DNA of 64,000 nt. Origin: Mycobacterium sp. 852002-51057_SCH5723018 (GTDB lineage Bacteria; Actinomycetota; Actinomycetes; Mycobacteriales; Mycobacteriaceae). Of the stretch, positions 9,524 through 18,615 are shown one piece after another (position 1 is the stretch's first letter; every line of letters begins with the position of its first letter). The stretch is from NCBI RefSeq assembly GCF_001667035.1, contig NZ_LZIR01000041.1, forward strand, positions 1-64,000. Direction: 5' to 3'. Made by a program: the position numbers and the translations under genes. The notes under the pieces were generated by a model. It was not told where the DNA came from. It made no database searches and saw only the letters and a program-made list of their open reading frames with translations.

Positions 9524-9848
9524 GGGCGTCAAATCCTTCCGGCAACACGAGACCGGTAGTCTCAAAAATCGGCCGGGCCGGCGACGAATGCGCGACGCCG
9601 ACGGCGAAATGCCTAGCGGGTAGCCACGTTTCGGGCTTTATGCCCAGTGCGGCGTCCGCTACCATCCTCACGCCAGTCCTCCGTTCTCTCGCGTGAGTTG
9701 GCGCCCCGAAACGAGGTATCCCTCGTCTCGAAGCGTCCGGCGATTATGACTCATGCCGCGTCCCGGGGGAACGAAAAGTTTAAAACCGTTATCGGACAGC
9801 CCATGTTCGGCTTGAACATCTCAGGCGGGGGTCCGATCCCTGCAGCAC
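9524..9848. other. Intergenic leader of the yrbE-mce operon
   Basis: This 325-bp gap lies between the CoA-transferase stop and yrbEA, both on the minus strand. I see no plausible gene. It contains one clear inverted repeat (listed separately). It is long for this compact region, so it is the likely promoter of the mce operon, although read-through from the upstream aldehyde dehydrogenase/CoA-transferase unit is possible. Confidence 0.5.
9707..9730. promoter_or_regulatory. Inverted repeat upstream of yrbE-mce
   Basis: The arms CGAAACGAGG (9707-9716) and CCTCGTCTCG (9721-9730) flank the spacer TATC. They pair at nine of ten positions and lie about 185 bp upstream of yrbEA. The layout is typical of a dimeric repressor operator (TetR or GntR type). 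It differs from the other palindromes in the window. The regulator is unknown. Confidence 0.5.
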
Positions 9849-11054
9849 TCATGTGACGGCGCCGGCCGTCTTGAGTTCGATGATGCGATCCCAATCGAGC
9901 CCGATTTCCATCAGGATCTCGTCGGTCTGCTCGGCGAATCCGGGCGCCGGTCCCGTCTGCGGCGCGGCAACGTCGAACTGGACCGGGTTGGCGACCAGGT
10001 CGAGTTCACCTGCGCGAACCAGATACTCGTTGGCGCGGATCTGTGCGTCGTCCACCGCCTGCAACGTGTCCTGCACCGGTGCCCAGGGCCCGGCGAGCGT
10101 GGCAAAGCGGTCGCTCCACTCGGCAAGCGTGCGGGTTGCGATCACCTTGGTCAAGATCTCCACCGCGTCGGCTGTGTGGGCGGCGATGCTTTCGGCAGTG
10201 GCGAACCGTGGATCGTCCGCCAGCTCGGGAAGCTCGACGTGCCGGCACACGTCAGCCCAGAACTTGGTCGGCTGCATCATCACCAAAGAGATGTAGCGGC
10301 CGTCGGACGTCGCGTAGACGCCCACCAGTGGGTTGACCGGCGACCCATGTATGCCGGGCGGTGGCGCTTCCAGCCGCTGCCCGAGATGCTTTGTCAGCGC
10401 CACCGTGTGACCAAGCGACCACAGGCCGCTGCCGAGCAGCGACACGTCGACGACGGACGGCTCTCCGGTGCGTTCGCGCTTGAGCAAGGCCGCCGCGATG
10501 CCGCCGGCGAGGTTGGTGCCGGAGATGGTGTCGCCGTAGGCGGGCCCGGGCGGATTGATCATCCCCTCATAACCCATCGGCGTGATGGTGGCCGCCGTTC
10601 CGGCCCGGCACCAGAAGGCGGTCATGTCGTAGCCGCCTTTGGTGGCCTCTTGGCCGCGCGGGCCGAGCGCGCTTCCCCGGGCGTAGACGATCGACGGGTT
10701 CACCGCTCGAATCTCGTCGACGTCGATGCCGAACTTCTGCCGGGCGTCGGGCAAGAAACTGGTCAGGAACACATCCGACCGGCGGGCCAGCTCGTAGAGA
10801 ACCTCCCTGCCCTCGGGCACCGACATATCCAGACCGATGCTGCGCTTGCCGCGGTTGGCGTGTTCGATGTTGGGGTTCGGGTCGCCTTCGACGCGCAACA
10901 TGCCGGTCTGGCGCAGTCCGCGCTGCGGGTCACCGGTGACGGCGTGCTCGACCTTGACCACATCGGCGCCCCACTCGGCCAGCACCGCACCCGCCGACGG
11001 GACGAACCCGTACATGGCGACCTCCAGGACGCGGATGCCCTCGAGCGGCCTCAT
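9849..11054 (-). CDS. Family III (CaiB/BaiF) CoA-transferase
   Basis: This 401-residue protein starts RPLEGIRVLEV and has the LAEWGADVVKVE and RGKRSIGLDM blocks that mark family III CoA-transferases. The GD motif (PAYGDTISG, about Asp175) is the expected catalytic aspartate position. GGIAAALLKRERTGE and VDVSLL follow as in the family. It would move CoA between acyl donors and acceptors, or racemise alpha-methylacyl-CoA, and so activate a carboxylic acid for beta-oxidation. Its ATG overlaps the aldehyde dehydrogenase stop by four bases, so the two are co-transcribed. The substrate is unknown. Confidence 0.9.
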   Translation of the reverse strand: MRPLEGIRVLEVAMYGFVPSAGAVLAEWGADVVKVEHAVTGDPQRGLRQTGMLRVEGDPNPNIEHANRGKRSIGLDMSVPEGREVLYELARRSDVFLTSFLPDARQKFGIDVDEIRAVNPSIVYARGSALGPRGQEATKGGYDMTAFWCRAGTAATITPMGYEGMINPPGPAYGDTISGTNLAGGIAAALLKRERTGEPSVVDVSLLGSGLWSLGHTVALTKHLGQRLEAPPPGIHGSPVNPLVGVYATSDGRYISLVMMQPTKFWADVCRHVELPELADDPRFATAESIAAHTADAVEILTKVIATRTLAEWSDRFATLAGPWAPVQDTLQAVDDAQIRANEYLVRAGELDLVANPVQFDVAAPQTGPAPGFAEQTDEILMEIGLDWDRIIELKTAGAVT

Positions 11055-12580
11055 GCGGGCGCCCCCAGAACGGGAACAGCAAATGTCTTGCGCTCCAAGA
11101 ACTCCTCGAGCCCCGCGACGCCCATCTCGCGGCCGATGCCGGATTGCTTGAAGCCCCCGAACGGGCTGTCCGCGCTGAAGTAGTTGCCGCCGTTGATGGA
11201 AAACGATCCGGTGCGGATCCGCCGCGCCACCGCCAGCGCCCGGTCCTGGTCGCGGCTGAAGACCGCGCCGGCCAGCCCGTAAATCGAGTTGTTGGCGATG
11301 CGCACCGCGTCGTCGTCATCGTCGAACGCGATGACGACGAGCACCGGGCCGAAGACCTCGTCCTGGGCGATTTCGCTGTCGGGGTCGACGTTGGTGAGCA
11401 ACGTGGGGGCATAGAAGTAGCCGGGATCCAACCGCTTGCCGCCGGTGACCCGGGTCGCCCCCGCGGCAATAGCGCGCTGGACCATGCCGTCGACCTTGTC
11501 GCGCTGGCGCTCGTTGATCAGCGGCCCCATCAACGTTTTCGGATCGGCCGGATCGCCATGACGCACCTTGGCGAAGTTCTGGGCGATCAGTTCGACGATT
11601 TCGTCGTGGTGCGACTTGGGCACCAACAGCCGCGACGTGAGCGCGCAGCCCTGTCCGGCGTGGGTCACCATGCTGAACGCCGCGAACATGCTGGCGCTGG
11701 CGAAATCGGCGTCGTCGAGCATGATCACGGCCGACTTGCCACCCAACTCCAGGAAGACCCGCTTGACGGTGTCGCTCGCGGCGGCCATGATCCGGCGGCC
11801 GACCGCGGTTGACCCGGTAAAGGTGATGACGTCGACGTCGGGGCTGGCCGTGAGCGTCTCTCCGGCCGCGGCATCCGAGGACGTCAGCACGTTCACCACG
11901 CCGGGCGGGATATCGGTGTGGTTGGCGATCAATTCACCCAGGGCCAGCGTGACCAGGGGGGTGTCCGGCGCGCCCTTGAGCACCACGGTGCAGCCGGCGG
12001 CCAGGGCCGGGGCCAGCTTGGCCAGCGCGAGCTGGTTCGGATAGTTGTAGGCGATGATGGCGCCCACCACGCCTGCGGCTTCCTTTTCCACCCAACGCTG
12101 ATGCCGCATGCCCCGCGATTCGATCTCGCCAAGGTCTTCGGAGAACTGGTAGCTGCGCAGCAGGTCGGCGTAGAAACGCACGATCTTGATCGGCTCGTCG
12201 AGCTGAGCGCCGTGGGTCAGCGCCCGGGTGGCGCCGACTTCGGCGATGGTCAGCTGGCGCAATTCCTCGGCGTGCTCGACAAGGGCTCGGTGCAGCTGGT
12301 CCAGGCAACGGATCCGCAGCGCGACGTCGGTCGGCCAGCTTGTCGTGTCGAACGCGCGCCGGGCCGCCGCGATCGCCGCTTCGGCCTGCTCGACGCCGGC
12401 GTCCGGGGCATGCCCGATGACCGCACCTGTGGCCGGATTGATCGAGGGGAACGACTTGCCCGCGCCCAGGAGCCGGCCGTCGATCAGCAATCTGTGGTCG
12501 ATCTGCGACTCGGACGCGGCATCGGCGATGGTCCCTGAGGTCGTCCCCAAGGCGGCCTCGGCCGTGTCCTGCGCTGGCAT
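11051..12580 (-). CDS. NAD(P)-dependent aldehyde dehydrogenase
   Basis: This 509-residue protein of the ALDH superfamily has a cofactor-binding YNYP motif with Asn at about 179. The general-base Glu lies in LELGGKS (about 278), and the catalytic Cys in GQGCALTSR (about 312). The C-terminal SPFGGFKQSGIGRE motif is typical. It oxidises an aldehyde to the acid, which the adjacent CoA-transferase could then activate. A GATAAT-TTC-ATTCTC box lies about 30 bp before the ATG, suggesting control by the island's main repressor. Confidence 0.93.
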   Translation of the reverse strand: MPAQDTAEAALGTTSGTIADAASESQIDHRLLIDGRLLGAGKSFPSINPATGAVIGHAPDAGVEQAEAAIAAARRAFDTTSWPTDVALRIRCLDQLHRALVEHAEELRQLTIAEVGATRALTHGAQLDEPIKIVRFYADLLRSYQFSEDLGEIESRGMRHQRWVEKEAAGVVGAIIAYNYPNQLALAKLAPALAAGCTVVLKGAPDTPLVTLALGELIANHTDIPPGVVNVLTSSDAAAGETLTASPDVDVITFTGSTAVGRRIMAAASDTVKRVFLELGGKSAVIMLDDADFASASMFAAFSMVTHAGQGCALTSRLLVPKSHHDEIVELIAQNFAKVRHGDPADPKTLMGPLINERQRDKVDGMVQRAIAAGATRVTGGKRLDPGYFYAPTLLTNVDPDSEIAQDEVFGPVLVVIAFDDDDDAVRIANNSIYGLAGAVFSRDQDRALAVARRIRTGSFSINGGNYFSADSPFGGFKQSGIGREMGVAGLEEFLERKTFAVPVLGAPA

Positions 12581-12609
12581 TCCTTACCCCTTACTGTGGT
12601 GACGGTCAC

Positions 12610-12624
12610 GATAATTTCATTCTC
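12610..12624. promoter_or_regulatory. GAGAAT-box (14/15 match) before aldehyde dehydrogenase
   Basis: GATAAT-TTC-ATTCTC matches the recurring GAGAAT-N3-ATTCTC palindrome except at one base. It lies 30 bp upstream of the minus-strand aldehyde dehydrogenase start. The surrounding 273-bp divergent gap also holds a second, weaker box at 12777. Confidence 0.55.
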
Positions 12625-12776
12625 CTCCCGGGCGAATCTTACATTCGACTCTCGAGAATTCAAGAAAGTCACAGGAATCAAGAACCTGCGGCTGACCAGC
12701 TCAAAAGTTGCGTTTATCAGCCTCGCAGCGCAGGCCGAGCGTGGTTTTGTACCCGTGTTGCATGGCGCTTGAGGCC

Positions 12777-12791
12777 GAGAGTAGGGTTCTC
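12777..12791. promoter_or_regulatory. GAGAAT-box (13/15 match) before SDR-ferredoxin-P450
   Basis: GAGAGT-AGG-GTTCTC has one symmetrical change in each half of the recurring palindrome. It lies 63 bp upstream of the plus-strand SDR start, so each arm of the divergent gap carries its own box. Confidence 0.45.
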
Positions 12792-12853
12792 ATAATCGTA
12801 AGCGAGATTCTTTGTGGCTGAGATGGCCCACCGTTGGAAAGTGAAGGATCGAC

Positions 12854-13555
12854 GTGAAGACCGCGGTTGTCACCGGTGGCGGATCCGGCATCGGTCAGGC
12901 TGTAGCGCAGCGCTTGCGCGCCGACGGCCTTGACGTCGCCACCATCGACCTCAGGCCGTCGGACGCCGATCTCGCGTTTACCGCCGACGTCACCGACCGA
13001 TCGCAGGTGGACGCCGCGGTATCGGCGATCCGCGCGCGACTGGGCCCAGTGGCGGTTCTGGTCAACGCGGCGGGCCTCGACGGGTTCAAGCGTTTCAACA
13101 ACATCACCTTCGAGGACTGGCACCGGGTGATCGATGTCAACCTCAACGGAGTTTTCCACACGATTCAGGCGGTCCTGCCGGACATGGTCGAGGCCGGTTG
13201 GGGGCGGATCGTCAACATCTCATCATCGAGCACGCATTCCGGCGCGCCCTACATGGCTCACTATGTGGCGGCCAAGTCCGCGGTCAACGGGCTCACCAAA
13301 TCACTGGCACTTGAGTACGGCCCCAGCGGCATCACCGTCAACGCCGTGCCGCCCGGATTCATCGACACCCCGATGTTGCGCGCCGCCGAGAAAAACGGGT
13401 TCCTTGGCGACATCGACGAGACCATCGCCCGGACCCCGGTGCGCCGGATGGGCAAGCCCGAAGACATCGCCGCCGCGTGCGCCTTCCTGGTGTCCGAGGA
13501 AGCCGGTTACATCACGGGTCAGATATTGGGCGTCAACGGCGGCCGAAACACCTGA
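12854..13555 (+). CDS. Short-chain dehydrogenase/reductase
   Basis: This 233-residue classical SDR has a TGGGSGIG nucleotide-binding motif (about residues 7-14), an NAAG motif and a catalytic Ser at about 124. Y137-x3-K141 supplies the catalytic pair, and GFIDTPM and the ITGQILGVNGG end are present. It interconverts an alcohol and a ketone with NAD(P). The start is GTG after GGATC. It heads an operon with a ferredoxin and a P450, so it may oxidise the alcohol the P450 makes. That link is inferred from context. Confidence 0.92.
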   Translation: MKTAVVTGGGSGIGQAVAQRLRADGLDVATIDLRPSDADLAFTADVTDRSQVDAAVSAIRARLGPVAVLVNAAGLDGFKRFNNITFEDWHRVIDVNLNGVFHTIQAVLPDMVEAGWGRIVNISSSSTHSGAPYMAHYVAAKSAVNGLTKSLALEYGPSGITVNAVPPGFIDTPMLRAAEKNGFLGDIDETIARTPVRRMGKPEDIAAACAFLVSEEAGYITGQILGVNGGRNT

Positions 13556-13601
13556 GCACCGCCACAACTTGAGCCGAAAAGAACCATCGCAAGGAGACGC
13601 C

Positions 13602-13802
13602 GTGAAGGTCTGGGTTGACTCAGAACGCTGCCAGGGCCACACCCTCTGCTCGATGATCGCTCCGGATTCTTTCCAGCTCAGTGACATCGACGGAAGCTCG
13701 TCGGCGATCGACGAGCTGGTGCCCGCCGACCGGGAGGACCGGGTTCGCGAAGCCGCACAATCCTGTCCCGAGCAGGCCATCATCATCACTGACGAAACGT
13801 AA
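13602..13802 (+). CDS. Small ferredoxin ([3Fe-4S] type), P450 partner
   Basis: This 66-residue protein has the cluster pattern C-QG-H-TL-C and a later CP (SCPEQAI), the arrangement of mycobacterial P450-associated ferredoxins that bind one [3Fe-4S] cluster. The GTG at 13602 follows AAGGAGA. It sits between the SDR and a P450 and probably delivers electrons to that P450. A histidine occupies the variable position between the first two cysteines. Confidence 0.92.
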   Translation: MKVWVDSERCQGHTLCSMIAPDSFQLSDIDGSSSAIDELVPADREDRVREAAQSCPEQAIIITDET

Positions 13803-13816
13803 AGGGAGACAGCGCT

Positions 13817-15181
13817 TTGAGTGTCGACGACGTCGTCAGTGACGGCGATCGCAAGCGAATCCGATATCAATTCGAGCGGCACTCCGCCGAGTACCGCTCG
13901 AAGTTCAAGGCGATCACCGAGGAGATGCACACCCGGTGCCCGGTGGCCTGGAGCGACACCTACGGCGGACACTGGGTGGCGGCCGGCAGCCACGAGGTGT
14001 TCGAACTGGCCCGCTGCCCGGCGGTGTCCAACGATCACGACGTCAACGACGAACGCCGTGGCTACAAAGGCATTTCGATCCCGACGGCCAGCCGCATCAA
14101 CGGCGTGCGCGGCGGCATCCTGGAGATGGATGACCCCGAGCACCGCACCTACCGCAACGTGCTCAACCCCTACCTGTCCCCGGCCGCGGTCAAGCGGTGG
14201 GTGCCGTTCGTCGACGACGTGACGCGCGCCTGCCTCGACGAAAGGATCGAGCGAGGCAGCATCGACTTCGTCGACGATCTCGCTAACATCGTGCCGGCGG
14301 TTCTGACGCTGGCGCTCATGGGCATCCCGCTGAAGAAATGGAAGATGTACAGCGAGCCGACCCATGCTGCTGTCTATACGCCCGAGCACTCCCCCGACAT
14401 CCGGCGAGTCACCGAAATGCACCGGCAGATGGGGCTCGACCTGGTCAACAACATGATCGAGATCCGCGAGCATCCGCGCCCGGGCGTGGTCAACGCCCTG
14501 CTCGAAATGCGGATCGACGGCCAGCCCGCCCCCGACCTGGAGATCCTTGGCAATCTCGGATTGCTGATCGGCGGCGGCTTCGACACCACGACGGCCCTGA
14601 CGGCGCATTCGCTGGAATGGCTTTCGGAGAACCCCGATCAACGGGAACTGCTCAGCAAGTACCGCGACACGCTGCTCGACCCCGCGACCGAAGAATTCCT
14701 GCGCTACTTCACCCCGGCGCCCGGCGATGGCCGGACCTTCTCCGACGACGTCGAACTCGACGGGATGCGTTTCAAAGAAGGTGAGCGACTGTGGATCTCG
14801 TGGGCCATGGCGAACCGCGACCCATCGGTGTTTCAGGATCCCGACAAAATCATCCTCGACCGCAAAGGCAACCGGCACTTCAGCTTTGGCCTGGGCGTGC
14901 ACCGTTGCATCGGCTCCAACGTGGCGCGGACGGTGTTCAAGTCCATGTTGACCGCCGTCCTCGACAGGATGCCCGACTACCACTGCGATCCCGAAGGCGC
15001 CGTGCATTATGAGACCATCGGCGTCATTCAGGGCATGCGTAAGCTGCCGGCCACCTTCACTCCGGGCCCCAGGCTCGGGGCAGGCCTCGACGAGACGCTG
15101 GACAAGCTGCAACGCATCTGCGACGAGCAAGAACTCGCCAGGCCGATCACCGAACGCAAGGAAGCGGCGGTCATCGACTAG
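13817..15181 (+). CDS. Cytochrome P450
   Basis: This 454-residue soluble bacterial P450 has the haem loop FSFGLGVHRCIG with the axial Cys at about 364. The I-helix segment GGGFDTTTAL and a K-helix E-x2-R (EFLR) are also present. It starts at a TTG after AAGGGAGA, 14 bp downstream of its ferredoxin gene. It would mono-oxygenate a hydrophobic substrate. The C-terminal extension of about 25 residues after TFTPGPRLG is charged. The subfamily cannot be fixed from the sequence alone. Confidence 0.94.
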   Translation: MSVDDVVSDGDRKRIRYQFERHSAEYRSKFKAITEEMHTRCPVAWSDTYGGHWVAAGSHEVFELARCPAVSNDHDVNDERRGYKGISIPTASRINGVRGGILEMDDPEHRTYRNVLNPYLSPAAVKRWVPFVDDVTRACLDERIERGSIDFVDDLANIVPAVLTLALMGIPLKKWKMYSEPTHAAVYTPEHSPDIRRVTEMHRQMGLDLVNNMIEIREHPRPGVVNALLEMRIDGQPAPDLEILGNLGLLIGGGFDTTTALTAHSLEWLSENPDQRELLSKYRDTLLDPATEEFLRYFTPAPGDGRTFSDDVELDGMRFKEGERLWISWAMANRDPSVFQDPDKIILDRKGNRHFSFGLGVHRCIGSNVARTVFKSMLTAVLDRMPDYHCDPEGAVHYETIGVIQGMRKLPATFTPGPRLGAGLDETLDKLQRICDEQELARPITERKEAAVID

Positions 15182-15286
15182 GTGTTTCAGCCCGTTGACT
15201 GCCACGTTTTTTCCGAGTAGGCCTGTTCAGCGAGACGGCGCCTTATATTTGGGCTAAACGCCTGTGCAGGGATGGGAGACGCATCG

Positions 15287-15715
15287 GTGAAGATTTTCAC
15301 GGTGAGCCTTGGGCTTGCCATGGCCGCGGTGACTCTTACGCCTACCGCCCACGCGGAGATGCAGGTTGGCAACTACAGGGTGGACACAAACCGGGACCCC
15401 GGCCACAGCTGGATCTGGTCGATTCGACCATGCAACCATCCCGAACCGGGATGCGTTCGGATTCAAGCGATACCCCAGCCCAACGGGCAAGCGGCGCCCT
15501 ACGCCGAAGATGCTCATCTGTCCAACGGCCGCTACACCATGACCGTCGACGTGCCCGACGGCGTGCGCTGCGTGGTCCAGTTCTTCCCCTCCCATGATGT
15601 CTATTCGTGGGATGAGGTCTCGCTGGCCGGTCAGGTGGTTTCTACATTCGACACGGGATGCGGCGGCGGACCCGGCGGCACCAACACCTACCCTTTCTCG
15701 CTCGTGCGATGGTAG
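15287..15715 (+). CDS. Secreted mycobacterial protein of unknown function
   Basis: This 142-residue protein has a clear signal peptide (VKIFTVSLGLAMAAVTL..., cleavage after AHA). The mature part has four cysteines, at PCN, GCV, RCV and TGC, which suggests two disulphides. An ATG lies five codons upstream at 15272. The GTG at 15287 is preferred because GGGAGA lies seven bases before it. I do not recognise a catalytic motif. It may be monocistronic or lie at the tail of the P450 unit. Confidence 0.8.
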   Translation: MKIFTVSLGLAMAAVTLTPTAHAEMQVGNYRVDTNRDPGHSWIWSIRPCNHPEPGCVRIQAIPQPNGQAAPYAEDAHLSNGRYTMTVDVPDGVRCVVQFFPSHDVYSWDEVSLAGQVVSTFDTGCGGGPGGTNTYPFSLVRW

Positions 15716-15828
15716 CCGCGACCACCCTTGTCCTTGCGATTTGCGGGCAGCTCTGATCTCAGGAATGGGCAGTACAGTACGAGCGATCAGAGTTCAGTCG
15801 ACGATGACGGGGACGGGTGGTGAGCGCG

Positions 15829-16698
15829 ATGGCTGAGGCGAAAGAACCGCAAGAACGCTCGGCCACATCGAAGGCCGAGACCATGGCGTTGCTCGAAGAA
15901 GCCGAGGCGGAAGCCGCCGAAGCTGAAGCACTCGCCGCCGCGGCGCGTGCCCGCGCCCGCGCCGCCAGGCTGCGGCGTGAGGCGCTGGCCGAGGCAGAAT
16001 CCGACGCCGCCGAGCCCGAACAGGCCCCCGAGCCCGAACAGGTCGCCGAGGCCGCCGAGGCCGCCGAGGCGGCCGACAAACAACCACCGGACGCCGACCA
16101 AGGCGGGGACGAAACCGTCGAAAATGTCGATGCGGAGCCCGATGAGGTTGCCCCCGAGCAGACCGTCGAGGCCGACGAACCGGGATCTCGACTGGCCAGA
16201 GGGCGACGCCGGTTGCCGTCCCTGTCGACGACTTCTAAAGTGGTCGCGATCGTCCTCATCTGCGCCTTTGCCGGGATCAGCGGATACATGATGTGGCAAG
16301 ACCGTCAAGCCACTCAGCGTGAGCACCGCGCAGCGAATTTTGTCGCGGGGGCCAGGCAGGGCATCGTCAACATGATTTCCTTGGATTTCAACCGAGCAAA
16401 GGAAGACGTCCAGCGAGTGATCGACAGCTCCACCGGCCAGTTCAGGGACGACTTCCAGCAGCGGGCAAAGGATTTCACGTCGGTCGTCGAGCAGTCGAAA
16501 GTGGTTACCCAGGGGACGGTCACCGCGGCGGCCCTCGAGTCCATGGACGAACATTCCGCATCCGTATTGGTTGCGGCCACATCGCGGATCACCAATTCCG
16601 CTGGCGCCAAGGACGAACCACGCATGTGGCGGTTGCGGGTAACCGTGACCGAAGAAGGCGGACAGTACAAGATGTCGAAAGTGGACTTCGTACCATGA
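15829..16698 (+). CDS. Mce-associated membrane protein (Mam/Mas type)
   Basis: This 289-residue protein has a long Ala/Glu/Arg-rich coiled-coil-like N-terminus (about residues 5-120). One transmembrane helix follows at about 137-157, then an exported domain of about 130 residues resembling the fold of Mce-associated proteins ([28 protein letters not shown] type). In mycobacteria such genes normally follow mceF and stabilise or assist the importer. Here they lie about 6 kb from yrbEA on the opposite strand. A GTG at 15817 is an alternative start. Confidence 0.85.
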   Translation: MAEAKEPQERSATSKAETMALLEEAEAEAAEAEALAAAARARARAARLRREALAEAESDAAEPEQAPEPEQVAEAAEAAEAADKQPPDADQGGDETVENVDAEPDEVAPEQTVEADEPGSRLARGRRRLPSLSTTSKVVAIVLICAFAGISGYMMWQDRQATQREHRAANFVAGARQGIVNMISLDFNRAKEDVQRVIDSSTGQFRDDFQQRAKDFTSVVEQSKVVTQGTVTAAALESMDEHSASVLVAATSRITNSAGAKDEPRMWRLRVTVTEEGGQYKMSKVDFVP

Positions 16699-17351
16699 CC
16701 GATGACACCCGCGACGCCGAAACCAGCACGACGGCGGAGGCGGTCGAGGACGATGCAGGGGCGGACGAAACCGAGGTCGACGACTCGGTGGCCGAGGTGC
16801 CCGCCGAAGTCGATAGCTCCCCCAAGCGAATCCAACGCGGTCGGCGGGGCTGGTCACGCACTCTGCACAAGGTGAAGCCCGTTCCGGTGATTCTGATCCT
16901 GCTGCTGCTGGTATCCGGAGGTCTGGCGGCGTGGCTGTACTTCGAGCGGTACCAGCCAAATCGACAGACCGATCCCAGCGTCGCGCGCACGGTGGTCAAC
17001 GCGGCGTCCGACGGAACGGTTGCGTTGCTGTCCTACTCCCCCGAGTCGCTGGACAAAGACTTCGCCAACGCCAAGTCGCACCTTTCTGGAGACTTCCTGT
17101 CCTACTACAACCAGTTCACCGACCAGATCGTGGCTCCCGCGGCCAAACAGAAGTCGTTGAAAACCACCGCCCGCGTGATTGGCGCCGGGCTGTCGGAACT
17201 GCATCCGAATTCTGCCGTGGTTCTGGTGTTCGTCGACCAGAGCACGACAAGCAAGGACAGGCCCGACCCGGCGATGGCGGCCAGCAGCGTGCTGGTGAGC
17301 ATGACCCGCGTCAACGGCAATTGGCTGATCACCAAGTTCGACCCCGTCTAG
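16695..17351 (+). CDS. Mce-associated membrane protein, second copy
   Basis: This 218-residue protein has an acidic N-terminus, one transmembrane helix (about residues 57-77) and an exported domain with the [20 protein letters not shown] pattern. That pattern is typical of Mce-associated proteins. The ATG at 16695 overlaps the upstream stop as ATGA. It forms a two-gene unit with the preceding gene, as mas pairs usually do. Confidence 0.85.
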   Translation: MTDDTRDAETSTTAEAVEDDAGADETEVDDSVAEVPAEVDSSPKRIQRGRRGWSRTLHKVKPVPVILILLLLVSGGLAAWLYFERYQPNRQTDPSVARTVVNAASDGTVALLSYSPESLDKDFANAKSHLSGDFLSYYNQFTDQIVAPAAKQKSLKTTARVIGAGLSELHPNSAVVLVFVDQSTTSKDRPDPAMAASSVLVSMTRVNGNWLITKFDPV

Positions 17352-17370
17352 AGCGCACCGCAGTTCGGCC

Positions 17371-17399
17371 CAGCAGACGTAAAACCCCCCGGCACGCCG
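17371..17399 (+). repeat. Intergenic repeat, copy 1 (CAGCAGACGTAAAA)
   Basis: CAGCAGACGTAAAA followed by CCCCCCGGCACGCCG resembles the left arm of the two other copies at 42615 and 55611. It lies in a convergent gap after a plus-strand gene and before a minus-strand stop. No full right arm is obvious here. Confidence 0.5.
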
Positions 17400-17439
17400 T
17401 CTGAGCCCGCGAGCTCCGGCACGTAGCTCACGACCAGCG

Positions 17440-18615
17440 CTAGCCGCGAGGGAGGCCGAGCACGCGCTGGGCGATGATGTTGCGCTGGATCTCCGAGGTT
17501 CCCCCGGCGATCGTGCCGGAAAAGCTGCGGGCATAACGCTCGAACCAACTGGCGAAGTAGTGGTCGAGGTTCATCGGCGCATACGGGCCGGTCTGCCCGG
17601 GGTGGATGAGCCCGTCGGAACCGGCAGCCGACAGGGCGTGTTCGGTGCCGTGCAGCTCGGCTTCGGAGCCGAGGAGCTTGAGGACGGAGATCGCGGCGAC
17701 GTCGTCTTCCCCACTCGCCGCGCGGGCCAACGCCACCGAACCCAGCAGGCGCAGAGCCTGTTTGTCCATGATCAGGGTGGCGTATTGGTCGCGCTCGAGC
17801 TCGGTGGACGGACGCCAGTCGGCGATCACGTTGTCCATTCGGTCCGCAAAACCGAGCCACATCATCGTGCGTTCGTGGCCTAGCGATCCGTTGGCCACCC
17901 GCCATCCCTGGTCGAGCTCGCCGACCAGGTTCTCGGCGGGGACACGCGCATCGGTGAAGAACACCTCGTTGAAGTCCAGGTCATCGGCGGCACAGATGGA
18001 CGGGAACGGCCGGCGCGCGACGCCCGGGGTGTCGGTCGGGATCAATAATGCGCTGATGCCCTTGTGCTTTGGCGCGTCCGGGTTCGTCCGCACGAACGTC
18101 AACAACACATCGGCGTCATGGGCCCCCGACGTCCACACTTTCTGCCCGTTGACCACGAAGTGGTCGCCGTCGAGCACCGCACGGGTGCGCAGCGACGCCA
18201 GGTCGGAGCCGGCGCTGGGCTCACTCATCCCGAGCGAGGCGGTGATCTCGGCGCGCAGGATGGGCACTGCCCAGCGGCGCTTTTGTTCGTCGCTGCCGAA
18301 CGACAACAGCGATGCCGCAACGATATTCACGCCTTGCGGGTTGAAGCTGTGGTAGATCCGCCGGCGGCACAATTCCTCGAGATGGACGAACTGCTGGACA
18401 ATGGTCGCGTTGCGGCCGCCGAATTCGGGTGGCTGACCGGGCAGCAGCCAGCCGTTGTCGAACAGCAGCCGCTGCCAACGCCGCGCCCACTGCGGCATAT
18501 GTGAGACGGACCGCGGGCGCTCCAGGGTTTCGCTTGCGGGAGGCAGGTTTTCGTCGAGGAACGCGGCGAACTCCGCCCGAAACGCCTCGACGTCGGGATC
18601 AAAAGTCAGCTGCAC
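17440..18615 (-). CDS. Acyl-CoA dehydrogenase, long subunit
   Basis: This 391-residue protein of the acyl-CoA dehydrogenase family has GMSEPSAGSDLASL and VVNGQKVWTSGAHDAD in the FAD-contacting middle domain. The C-terminal GGTSEIQRNIIAQRVLGLPRG motif is present. The GTG at 18615 follows GGAGG; the frame upstream merely shadows the preceding gene. It overlaps the neighbouring short acyl-CoA dehydrogenase by 17 bases, the arrangement of heteromeric enzymes that act on CoA thioesters of steroid-like side chains. It is closely similar to the protein at 50430-51617. Confidence 0.92.
   Translation of the reverse strand: MQLTFDPDVEAFRAEFAAFLDENLPPASETLERPRSVSHMPQWARRWQRLLFDNGWLLPGQPPEFGGRNATIVQQFVHLEELCRRRIYHSFNPQGVNIVAASLLSFGSDEQKRRWAVPILRAEITASLGMSEPSAGSDLASLRTRAVLDGDHFVVNGQKVWTSGAHDADVLLTFVRTNPDAPKHKGISALLIPTDTPGVARRPFPSICAADDLDFNEVFFTDARVPAENLVGELDQGWRVANGSLGHERTMMWLGFADRMDNVIADWRPSTELERDQYATLIMDKQALRLLGSVALARAASGEDDVAAISVLKLLGSEAELHGTEHALSAAGSDGLIHPGQTGPYAPMNLDHYFASWFERYARSFSGTIAGGTSEIQRNIIAQRVLGLPRG

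Noticed and set aside
13301..15205. A 634-codon minus-strand open frame over the P450 gene
   Set aside because: It is the shadow of the GC-rich P450 and SDR genes, which have full motif sets and proper starts. The antisense product is low-complexity His/Arg/Gly-rich with no motif.
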